Positions 25,392 through 33,301 of a stretch of DNA of 64,000 bases are shown piece after piece; position 1 is the stretch's first letter, and every line of letters begins with the position of its first letter. The position numbers were made by a program, and so were the translations under genes. Under the pieces are notes generated by a model that saw only the letters and a list, made by a program, of their open reading frames with translations, searched no databases and was not told the origin of the DNA. Source of the stretch: JADLHS01 sp039806955 (GTDB taxonomy: Bacteria > Verrucomicrobiota > Verrucomicrobiia > Limisphaerales > JADLHS01); NCBI GenBank assembly GCA_039806955.1, contig JBDHQI010000020.1:9882-73881 (forward strand), in the 5' to 3' direction.

Positions 25392-26072
25392 ATGTTTTGG
25401 AGCGATGTAAAGCAATTGCTGGAAGCCGTCCTGCTGATTGTGGCGGCGGTGTTGCCCGTGGTGAATCCGCTGGGTAGCGGCCCGATTTTTCTTTCCATGA
25501 CGGAGGGGTGCGACCGTTCCACGCGAGCCGAGTTGGCGCGCCGGATTGCGCTCTACTCCTTTGGATTGCTGCTCGGCTCCATGCTGTTCGGGTCTTTCGT
25601 GCTGTTGTTTTTCGGACTTTCCGTGCCGATCGTGCAAGTGGCGGGTGGCGCGGTGGTTTGCGCTTTGGGCTGGCGGATTTTAGCCGATGAAGGCAACAAC
25701 TCGGCCACGGTTACGGCGGACGCGCAACAAGCCCGGCACATTGCGCTGGGCCGGGCCTTTTATCCGCTCACGTTGCCGGTGACCATTGACGCGGGAGTGA
25801 TTTCAGTGGCGATTACCGTGGGCGCCAACCATTCGCACGCCGTGAGACATTCGTTGATTCAATTCTTCGCGGCGGTTTTGGGTGCGGTCATCATCTCGCT
25901 GACAATTTCCGTGACCTATCGCTACATGGCGCCGCTCAGCCGCTGGGTGGGCAACATGGGCATGCAGGTCATCTTGCGACTGTCGGCTTTCATCACCTTG
26001 TGCATCGGGGTGGGCATTTGCTGGAACGGGGTGAAGGCGCTGCTGGTGGAGATCGGGCTGGCGGTGAAGTGA
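25392..26072 (+). CDS. MarC family integral membrane protein (second)
   Basis: Six-span inner-membrane protein of the MarC family, 226 residues. Conserved blocks are VVNPLGSGPIFLSMT near the N-terminus, ITIAVGANHSH-like sequence in the middle (VISVAITVGANHSH) and the final ITLCIGVGICWNGV span. It belongs to a different subgroup from the copy at 7485-8132, which has DPLATVPTF instead of NPLGSGPIF. The gene is on its own, 97 nt after the SDR gene and convergent with the glycerol-1-phosphate dehydrogenase homologue (13 nt between stops). Confidence 0.9.
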   Translation: MFWSDVKQLLEAVLLIVAAVLPVVNPLGSGPIFLSMTEGCDRSTRAELARRIALYSFGLLLGSMLFGSFVLLFFGLSVPIVQVAGGAVVCALGWRILADEGNNSATVTADAQQARHIALGRAFYPLTLPVTIDAGVISVAITVGANHSHAVRHSLIQFFAAVLGAVIISLTISVTYRYMAPLSRWVGNMGMQVILRLSAFITLCIGVGICWNGVKALLVEIGLAVK

Positions 26073-26085
26073 ACTGGCGCGAACC

Positions 26086-27444
26086 TCAGTCCATTGGCCA
26101 ACGACCGTGTGGCGCAAAAATTTCATTGCGGCAACGGTCCAATAAACCGGTGCGCGCCGCCACATCCAGCACGGTGAAACGACGGCGAATGCAGAGCGCC
26201 AACCAATAACTTTCGCGCAGCCGCTTACGGGTGATGCCGATGGCTTCAGGCTCCGTCGGGGCTCCGGCTTCGTTGAGCCTCTGGCTGAGTCTGGCAAAGG
26301 GCAGCAGTTGCCGTTGCAATTGTTCACGCAGTGCCGGCCACCGGTGGCGCAGCGTTTCGAGTTGCTCACGCAACTGAGGAAGAGGGGGTTGTTTGGCCGC
26401 GAGTTCCTGCCGCGCACAATCCAAAAGTTCGCCTGCGCCAAACAGGGTGCGCGCGCGCTTGATCCAACTTTCAGTGGTCGGCCAGGCGGCGACACAAGCG
26501 TTCACGTCCAGTTGTTCGAGCGGTTGCGTCAGGAGTTGTTCATACAAAGCCGTGACCGCCAGCGTGCCAATTCCAACTTTGAAGCCGTGCGAGGGGGCGC
26601 AGCCCTGATGCGTGTGGTGTTGCATATCCCACAGATGACTGAACTGATGCTCGGCACCCGAGGCGGGGCGGCTGGATTGTGCCGATTGCATGGCAAAACC
26701 TCCGAACATCAAGCCGGTGATTAATTTGCCGATGGCGTCGGGATCGCCGGTGCGGATCGCGACCGGATTGGCGGTCAGTTCACGCAAACGTCCCTGCACA
26801 ATCGTCCACGGTTGCGGATCAATCGGTTCAACTCCCAAAGCATCGGCCAGAATCCAGTCGGCGCCGGCAGTGATTTTCGCCAGCAAATCCGCGTAACCCC
26901 ACGCGTTCATTTCCGGAGGCGCATTCCGGATAATCTCCAGGTCCGCAACCACCACGGTCGGCGCGGGGCAGTGGAAGGTTTGCTTGGCGCCTTCACGGGT
27001 GATGGACGCGCCGAAAGCCGTGTAGCCGTCCATGGACGCCGCCGTCGCCACACACATGTAGGGGCGGCTGGTGCGATACGCTGCCAGTTTGGTCAGATCG
27101 TTAATGGTGCCGGAACCGACGGCGATTGGCACCGCATCGTGGGAGCGAAGAGTGGTTTCCAATTCGGCAACGAAATGATGTTCGGCGTAGAGCTTTGGAT
27201 CGCGGAAAATAAAAGGGGGCCGGATGAGGTGATTTGCTGTGTGAAACGCGGTTTGCACGGCGCTCCCAGCAATAGGGAACAGATTCTCATCGGTAACAAT
27301 GATGGCCGGACGGTTGCCGAATTGCGCCGCGAAAATCCCGGGCAGTTCGGATAAGAGATGAGAGCCGATTTTAAGAACTCGAGTTTCACGAGCTGCTTGG
27401 AGCGCGGTTTCAAGAGTGACTGTGAATGGCTGTGGTGCCGGCAT
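26086..27444 (-). CDS. sn-Glycerol-1-phosphate dehydrogenase homologue (AraM/EgsA type)
   Basis: Iron/zinc-alcohol-dehydrogenase fold. NAD-binding and metal-site blocks are clear: VGSGTINDLTK, ATAASMDGYTA, ASGAEHQFSHLWDM (metal His) and SHGFKVGIGTL (metal His). These match the glycerol-1-phosphate dehydrogenase branch rather than the glycerol dehydrogenase one. In archaea the enzyme makes the G1P backbone of ether lipids; bacterial AraM makes it for other phospholipids. At 452 residues it is longer than AraM (~395), with an extra helical C-terminus including a Trp/Arg-rich end. No ether-lipid genes are adjacent. Confidence 0.85.
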   Translation of the reverse strand: MPAPQPFTVTLETALQAARETRVLKIGSHLLSELPGIFAAQFGNRPAIIVTDENLFPIAGSAVQTAFHTANHLIRPPFIFRDPKLYAEHHFVAELETTLRSHDAVPIAVGSGTINDLTKLAAYRTSRPYMCVATAASMDGYTAFGASITREGAKQTFHCPAPTVVVADLEIIRNAPPEMNAWGYADLLAKITAGADWILADALGVEPIDPQPWTIVQGRLRELTANPVAIRTGDPDAIGKLITGLMFGGFAMQSAQSSRPASGAEHQFSHLWDMQHHTHQGCAPSHGFKVGIGTLAVTALYEQLLTQPLEQLDVNACVAAWPTTESWIKRARTLFGAGELLDCARQELAAKQPPLPQLREQLETLRHRWPALREQLQRQLLPFARLSQRLNEAGAPTEPEAIGITRKRLRESYWLALCIRRRFTVLDVAARTGLLDRCRNEIFAPHGRWPMD

Positions 27445-27662
27445 GGCTGGTGAGCATAGCTTAAACCGGTCAATCCGGTCGAACTTTTCCCGGCGGCGTT
27501 TTGAGCCACTTGCCTGGCGAGGTGCGGGGTGATGCGCCGACCGGTTTGCCCTGAACGCGTACGTTCAGTTCTGGCGTGGCTCATTGCGTGGCTGCGGCTG
27601 TCGCAGCTTGCAACCGATGTGACGTTTCAAGGTTTGTCCTTTGGCTGGAATTAGCTCAGGAT

Positions 27663-28676
27663 ATGTTTTTCGGTGGCCAGATTCGAGCGTGGAGAAAACT
27701 GCCGATCAGTTTCTCAAAACACGATGCACCGGATGGTCCGCTAATTGTGAAACACAGTCTTTTTGATATTCAAGTGAATGGCTTTGCTGGAGTGGATTTC
27801 CAAGCCGCCACTTTAACGCTTGCCCAGGCGCAACAGGCCGTTGCGGCGTTGGCCCGACATCAGACGCATCGGTTCTTCGTCGCCTTGATTACTGACACCA
27901 TTCCAGCTCTGTATTCCAAACTGGAAAACTTGGAGCGGCTGCGCGCGGCGGACCCGGTCGTGGCTGCGGCGCTGTGCGGTTATCATTTGGAAGGACCGTG
28001 GCTCTCGCCCGAACCAGGTTTCTGTGGAGCGCATGATTCGCAGCTCATGACGCCACCCAATCTGCGGCATTTTGAGCAACTGCAGCGAGCCGCCCGGGGG
28101 AACATCCGATTGGTCACGCTGGCGCCCGAGTGGCCTGGCAGTGCGGAGTTTATTCGACACTTAACCGCCGCCGGAGTGCAGGTTTCACTGGGGCACACCA
28201 ATGCTGCTGACGAGGCAATCGCGGCCGCAATTGCGGCGGGCGCCCGTTTTTGCACGCATTTGGGCAACGGCACGCCCATTGAATTGCACCGGCATGATAA
28301 TGTCATTCAACGCTTGTTGGCGCGGGATGAATTGATGGCGTTTTTTATCCCGGACGGAGTGCATTTGTCACCGGCAACGCTGCAAAATTTTTATCGCGCC
28401 AAACCGGTTGGTCAGGCGCTTTTCACCACCGATTGCATGGCGGCGGCGGGGATGGGCGCGGGACGCTATCGGTTGGCCCACTTGGCAGTGGAGGTGGGAA
28501 CGGATCAAATCGTTCGCTTGCCGGGAACGCAGCAACTGGCCGGGTCCGCCCTCTGTCCGGATGTCGGCGTGGCTAATGTGCAACGCTGGCTGGGCTTGGA
28601 CGCCGCCGCCGCGCGCGCCCACTTTTCGACTTTGATTGCGGCCCGCTTTAACCTTGAACTACCATTGATCGAATGA
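27663..28676 (+). CDS. nagA: N-acetylglucosamine-6-phosphate deacetylase
   Basis: Deacetylates GlcNAc-6-P to GlcN-6-P in amino-sugar recycling. The N-terminal metal region is FDIQVNGFAG, as in the E. coli enzyme, which has DVQLNG instead of HxH. Other catalytic blocks are HLEGPWLSP (metal Glu), SLGHTNA and THLGNGTPIELHRHDN (metal His), and TTDCMAAAGMG (catalytic Asp). The open frame extends upstream to 27576, but ATG 27663 is preceded by a good CAGGA ribosome site and removes an unlikely Cys-rich leader. The gene is 7 nt ahead of nagB and clearly in the same operon. Confidence 0.93.
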   Translation: MFFGGQIRAWRKLPISFSKHDAPDGPLIVKHSLFDIQVNGFAGVDFQAATLTLAQAQQAVAALARHQTHRFFVALITDTIPALYSKLENLERLRAADPVVAAALCGYHLEGPWLSPEPGFCGAHDSQLMTPPNLRHFEQLQRAARGNIRLVTLAPEWPGSAEFIRHLTAAGVQVSLGHTNAADEAIAAAIAAGARFCTHLGNGTPIELHRHDNVIQRLLARDELMAFFIPDGVHLSPATLQNFYRAKPVGQALFTTDCMAAAGMGAGRYRLAHLAVEVGTDQIVRLPGTQQLAGSALCPDVGVANVQRWLGLDAAAARAHFSTLIAARFNLELPLIE

Positions 28677-28683
28677 CGCGTTT

Positions 28684-29484
28684 ATGAGTTTTAACTTCAA
28701 GAATTTTCAGGTGGATCAGTTGCAAGTGCAGGCACATGCGAACCGGTCCGCCATGGGCGGCGCGGCGGCGGCGCGCGCCGCGCAGGTGTTGCGCGAGCGG
28801 ATTGCGCAGCAGGGCGAAGCGCGAATGATTGTGGCCAGTGCACCGTCGCAGGATGAACTGATCAACAATCTGGCAGCGGCTGAGATTGACTGGTCGCGAG
28901 TGGTTATCTTCCACATGGACGAGTATGTGGGGCTGGCGGCGGATCATCCGGCAAGCTTTCGGCGCTATCAACAAGAACATTTGTTGGCGAAAATTCGGCC
29001 TGCGGCCTTTCACGGTATTCGCGGCGAAATGGAAAATACGGCTGCGGAATGTCAACGATACGCGGCGTTGCTGCAGGAGAAACCGATTGACCTGGTCTGT
29101 CTTGGCGTTGGTGAAAACGGGCACATCGCCTTTAATGATCCGCCGGTGGCGGATTTCAATGATCCGCAAGCCGTCAAAGTGGTGGAGCTGGATCCAGCCT
29201 GCCGTCAGCAACAAGTGAACGACGGTTGTTTTCCGGATTTTGCTTCCGTTCCGCAACAAGCCATCACCTTGACCTGTCCAACGCTGCTATCTGGGCGCAC
29301 CCTGGTCTGCGTCGTGCCCGGACCGCGCAAAGCCGTGGCGGTTCGCGCCATGCTGGACGGTCCGCTTGCCACCGCTTGCCCCGCCAGCGTTTTGCGCCAG
29401 CACCCCGATGCGACGCTCTATTTGGATGCGGCCGCAGCGGGTTTGCTGCCACCGGATCGGGAATCAAACCAGCCAAGGCAGTAA
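28684..29484 (+). CDS. nagB: Glucosamine-6-phosphate deaminase-like protein
   Basis: Converts GlcN-6-P to fructose-6-P plus ammonia, feeding amino sugar into glycolysis. The active-site blocks IFHMDEYVGL and CLGVGENGHIAFNDPP are intact. The usual N-terminal phosphate loop (LATGSTP) is replaced by IVASAPSQDEL, as in the NagB-like branch seen in PVC bacteria, so the exact substrate is a little less certain. Starts 7 nt after the nagA stop. Together the two genes complete GlcNAc-6-P catabolism; peptidoglycan fragments released by enzymes such as the NamZ fusion could be a source. Confidence 0.88.
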   Translation: MSFNFKNFQVDQLQVQAHANRSAMGGAAAARAAQVLRERIAQQGEARMIVASAPSQDELINNLAAAEIDWSRVVIFHMDEYVGLAADHPASFRRYQQEHLLAKIRPAAFHGIRGEMENTAAECQRYAALLQEKPIDLVCLGVGENGHIAFNDPPVADFNDPQAVKVVELDPACRQQQVNDGCFPDFASVPQQAITLTCPTLLSGRTLVCVVPGPRKAVAVRAMLDGPLATACPASVLRQHPDATLYLDAAAAGLLPPDRESNQPRQ

Positions 29485-29510
29485 ACGCCAGCGTTTGCCA
29501 ATGCGCGCAT

Positions 29511-30956
29511 TTAACGGGTCGGCGCGGCTTGCTCCTCTTTCTGCGCGGTGAGCAAATCCGGCAGGTCCAGGTACTGTCTGGCGTTGTGATAACAGATGTT
29601 GCGGATCATGTTGCCGAGCAGGTTCAGGTCATTGGGCAATTCGCCATTTTCCATTTCGCGGCCAATCAGATTACAAAGCACCCGACGAAAATACTCATGG
29701 CGCGGGAACGACATAAAGGAGCGCGAATCAGTCACCATGCCGACAAAGCGCGATAGCAGCCCGAGATTCGAAAGCGCGTTGAGTTGCCATTCCATGCCTT
29801 CCTTCTGATCGAGAAACCACCAGCCCGAGCCGAACTGAATTTTCCCGGGCATGCTGCCGTCCTGAAAATTTCCCATCATGGCGGCGCAGACGTAATTATC
29901 CGCTGGATTCAGATTGTAAATGATCATCTTGGGTAACGCGTTTTCCTGATCCAAGCGATCCAGATATGCCGCCAGTGTTTGCGCTTGCGGAAAAGTGCCG
30001 ATGGAATCGCAGCCCACATCGGCGCCCACGGTGCGGAGTAGCCGCGTGTTGTTACCGCGTAATGCGCCCAAGTGCAACTGCTTGACCCAACCGCGTCGCG
30101 CATCCAATTGCCCAAAGAAGACCATCATAAACGTGGCGAATTGGGCGCACTCGATGGGCGATATGACTTGGCCGCTACGGACTCGTGCAAAAATTTGGGC
30201 GCCGGTTTTTTCCGGACAGAACTCCGCGTAACAATGTTCCAACCCGTGATCGGACAGGCGACAACCGAGGGCGTGAAAGTAGGCATGGCGTTGTTCCAGC
30301 GCCGCGAGGAAGTTGGGCAGGGTCTGAATATCCACGTTGGCGGCGGCGGCGAGTTGATCTGTCCAGGCATTGAAAAGTTGGGGCTGATCCACCGCCAACG
30401 CTTTATCCGGTCGAAAAGCCGGATAAATCTTCGTGGCGGAGTCCACCGCCGCCAACCGTTCGTGGTGACTCAGATCATCAATCGGATCATCGGTGGTGCA
30501 GAGCGCGCGAACCTTGAATTTTTTCAGGATGCCTTGAGTGGACAAAGCCGGGGTGGCGAGTTGCTCATTGGCCCGTTCCCAAATCTGCCGCGCGTTGGCG
30601 GCATCCAGCAGATCCTCCACGCCGAAGTAACGTTTGAGTTCCAGGTGCGTCCAGTGATAGAGCGGATTGCGCAAGGTGTGCGGCACCGTGGCAGCCCAGG
30701 CCTGGAACTTATCGAACGGCACAGCGGCGCCCGTGCAAAATTGTTCCGCGATACCGTTGGCGCGCATGGCCCGCCATTTGTAGTGGTCGCCCGCGAGCCA
30801 GATTTCGAACAGGTTGGCAAACTGCCGGTTGTCGGCGAGGTCTCGGGGCGGGAGGTGATTGTGATAATCTAAAATGGGTTCGGCCGCCGCGAACTCGTGA
30901 TACAAGCGCCGCGCCGACTTGGTGTGCAGCAAAAAATCGTCGTGAATAAAGGTCAT
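29511..30956 (-). CDS. uxaC: Glucuronate isomerase
   Basis: Isomerises glucuronate to fructuronate and galacturonate to tagaturonate, the entry to hexuronate catabolism. Blocks typical of UxaC are ILDYHNHLPPRDLADNRQF (metal His pair), HYKWRAMRANGI, CTTDDPIDDL, GCDSIGTFPQAQ and FGSGWWFLDQKEGME. ATG 30956 (MTFIHDDFLLHT) is preferred over a start at 31004 that only adds a weak leader. The length from this ATG, 481 residues, is normal. No other uronate gene is next to it. A 30-nt element shared with glnS lies 64 nt upstream. Confidence 0.95.
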   Translation of the reverse strand: MTFIHDDFLLHTKSARRLYHEFAAAEPILDYHNHLPPRDLADNRQFANLFEIWLAGDHYKWRAMRANGIAEQFCTGAAVPFDKFQAWAATVPHTLRNPLYHWTHLELKRYFGVEDLLDAANARQIWERANEQLATPALSTQGILKKFKVRALCTTDDPIDDLSHHERLAAVDSATKIYPAFRPDKALAVDQPQLFNAWTDQLAAAANVDIQTLPNFLAALEQRHAYFHALGCRLSDHGLEHCYAEFCPEKTGAQIFARVRSGQVISPIECAQFATFMMVFFGQLDARRGWVKQLHLGALRGNNTRLLRTVGADVGCDSIGTFPQAQTLAAYLDRLDQENALPKMIIYNLNPADNYVCAAMMGNFQDGSMPGKIQFGSGWWFLDQKEGMEWQLNALSNLGLLSRFVGMVTDSRSFMSFPRHEYFRRVLCNLIGREMENGELPNDLNLLGNMIRNICYHNARQYLDLPDLLTAQKEEQAAPTR

Positions 30957-31462
30957 AACCTGGCAACGATTTGAATATCTACCAGCCCGCATGGCAATTG
31001 CCAACTGACATTATCCATTTGTCCCGACTCTTTGAGAATGTCCCCTTTGGGCGGCGGTTGCGGTAGCAACTGCCGCCCTGATGGAGACCTTAACGGTGAG
31101 GGAGAAGGAACGACGACGGATGGCGTCATGGCCACTGGGCGGCAATTTCTACCGTCTGGTTTTTGTCACAGCTCGTATTTCGTCCGTTTCGAGTTCAAAA
31201 TGCACAAGTTCCACCTGCATAATGCGCGCGCCAGATCAACCTGCCGGATGACGCTCAATTCAATCGCTTGATTTTCAATGGAATCCCAGTGGCTTTCGAC
31301 CGTTCTCCGGTTTGAAAAATCCGTGACTTGACCTGTGACGAAAAATCGCCATGCTCTTCAACCCGGCGAATCCCGCCTTTCTCGTGACACGCTCCGTCTG
31401 TGTTTTTCCACCTTCAGCGTCGTGCCGGTTGATATGCAGGGCAGGGTCCCGATGGGAACATT
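30957..31462. other. Divergent uxaC-typA intergenic region
   Basis: This 506-nt region holds the shared 30-nt element at 31021-31050 and, right after it, a 13-bp stem (31049-31061 with 31066-31078, loop GGTA, one mismatch). The rest shows no coding content with recognisable motifs. Promoters for both genes must lie here, but none stands out. Confidence 0.5.
31021..31050 (-). promoter_or_regulatory. 30-nt shared upstream element, uxaC copy
   Basis: Matches the copy upstream of glnS at 28 of 30 positions. On the minus strand the invariant centre is GGACATTCTCAAAGAGTCG. It ends 64 nt before the uxaC ATG. Function unknown: possibly a promoter or operator, or an interspersed repeat. Confidence 0.5.
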
Positions 31463-33295
31463 ATGCAGCACATTCGAAACATTGCGATTATTGCGCACGT
31501 GGATCATGGCAAAACCACGCTCGTGGATTGCCTGCTCAAGCAGTCGGGAACATTCCGCGCCAATCAAGCGGAGACTCAGACCGAACGGCTTATGGATTCC
31601 ATGGACCTGGAAAGGGAAAAGGGCATCACCATTCGCGCCAAGAACGCCGCGTTTAAATACAAGGATTGTCACATCAACATCGTGGACACGCCCGGACACG
31701 CCGATTTCGGCGGTGAAGTTGAGCGCATCATGAACATGATTGACGGGGTGCTGCTGGTGGTGGATTCGGCAGAGGGACCGCAAGCGCAGACGCGCTTTGT
31801 ATTGCGCAAAGCCCTGGAGGCGGGCGCCAAACCCATCGTGGTGATCAACAAAATTGACCGCGACAACGCCAATCCCAAGAAGGTGCTGGATCAAGTTTTC
31901 GAACTGTTCATTTCACTCAACGCGACGGACGAGCAACTGGATTTCCCGTTTATTTATTGCTCGGCCAAGCAGGGGTACGCCAAGGAGCGTCTGGATCAGG
32001 AAAGCCAGACCATGGCGCCATTGTTCGAGGCGATCATCCGCCATATTCCACCGCCCCGCGCCAAGGCCGGCTCCGGTTTTCAAGTGCTCGTCGCCAATCT
32101 GGATTACAGCGATTATCTCGGCCGCATCGCGTTCGGTAAAATTTACGAAGGCAAAATCCATGTGGGCGACGCGGCGATTTGCCGTCACGGCAACGGCAAG
32201 ATCACCCGGGGCAAAATCACCATGCTTTACCACTTCGAGGGCATGAAGCGCATCGAGGTGGAAGAGGCGCAGGCGGGCGACATTGTGGGCATCACCGGAT
32301 TTGAAGAGGTTTTCATCGGGGAAACCATCTGCGACAGCGAAACTCATCCGGCCCTGCCGTACATCCCGATTGACCCGCCGACGATTCAAATGGAATTCGC
32401 CGTGAACGACGGGCCGCTGGCGGGTCGCGATGGCAAGCTCGTCACCGCGCGCCACATCTGGGAGCGCCTGGTCCGGGAGACGCGCACCAACGTCGCCCTC
32501 CGCATCGCGCCGACCAGCGATCCCAAGGTCTTTGCAGTCAGCGGGCGCGGCGAAATGCAAATTGCCATTTTGGTCGAGCAAATGCGACGCGAGGGGTATG
32601 AAGTACTCGTGTCCCGGCCCGAGGTATTGTGGAAAAAAGACGCCGCCGGCAACGCGCTGGAGCCGATTGAAAAAGTGTTCGTGGAAGTTCCGCAGGATTG
32701 TCTGGGGTACATCATGGAGAATCTCTCTTTCCGCAAGGCTCAAATCACCAACATGCACCATCATGGGGATCAGGTGACGATTGAGGCGTTGGTGCCCATG
32801 CGCGGTTTGATCGGGTTTGAAACCGATCTCGTGAACTCGACGCGGGGTCTGGGGGTCATGAGCCATTTGTTCCACGAGTATGGCGAGGATCGCGGTGAAA
32901 TTGCCGCGCGCAAAAACGGTTCACTGGTCAGCATGGATAATGGGGAGGCGACAAGTTACGCGCTGAACATGATTCAGGAGCGCGGCCGGCTGCTGGTTGA
33001 ACCCGGCGATGCGGTTTACGCGGGTATGATTGTGGGCGAAAACGCGCGCGAAAACGACATCCCGGTTAATCCCGTGAAAGAAAAGAAACTCACCAACATG
33101 CGCTCGCAAGGTGACGGCAAGGGAATTCAGTTGATGCCGCCGTTGCGCCTCTCGTTGGAGCGGGCCTTGGAATACATTGACGTGGACGAGTACGTGGAAG
33201 CGACGCCCAAAAGTTTGCGCCTGCGCAAAAAGGAACTGGATGAAACCCGCCGCAAGCGCAGCGAGAAAAACCGCTCGATCAAGTTTCTGGATTGA
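31463..33295 (+). CDS. typA: Ribosome-associated GTPase TypA/BipA
   Basis: Translational GTPase that binds the 70S ribosome and assists assembly and stress adaptation. The G domain shows AHVDHGKTTLVD (G1), EREKGITIRAKN (G2), VDTPGHADFGGEVER (G3) and VINKIDRDNANP (G4). The EF-G-like domains III and V and the unique C-terminal domain follow, with MRGLIGFETDLVNSTRGLG as a typical block. 610 residues is standard. It converges with glnS with only six nucleotides between the stops, leaving no room for a dedicated terminator on either side. Confidence 0.97.
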   Translation: MQHIRNIAIIAHVDHGKTTLVDCLLKQSGTFRANQAETQTERLMDSMDLEREKGITIRAKNAAFKYKDCHINIVDTPGHADFGGEVERIMNMIDGVLLVVDSAEGPQAQTRFVLRKALEAGAKPIVVINKIDRDNANPKKVLDQVFELFISLNATDEQLDFPFIYCSAKQGYAKERLDQESQTMAPLFEAIIRHIPPPRAKAGSGFQVLVANLDYSDYLGRIAFGKIYEGKIHVGDAAICRHGNGKITRGKITMLYHFEGMKRIEVEEAQAGDIVGITGFEEVFIGETICDSETHPALPYIPIDPPTIQMEFAVNDGPLAGRDGKLVTARHIWERLVRETRTNVALRIAPTSDPKVFAVSGRGEMQIAILVEQMRREGYEVLVSRPEVLWKKDAAGNALEPIEKVFVEVPQDCLGYIMENLSFRKAQITNMHHHGDQVTIEALVPMRGLIGFETDLVNSTRGLGVMSHLFHEYGEDRGEIAARKNGSLVSMDNGEATSYALNMIQERGRLLVEPGDAVYAGMIVGENARENDIPVNPVKEKKLTNMRSQGDGKGIQLMPPLRLSLERALEYIDVDEYVEATPKSLRLRKKELDETRRKRSEKNRSIKFLD

Positions 33296-33301
33296 TTCCA
33301 G

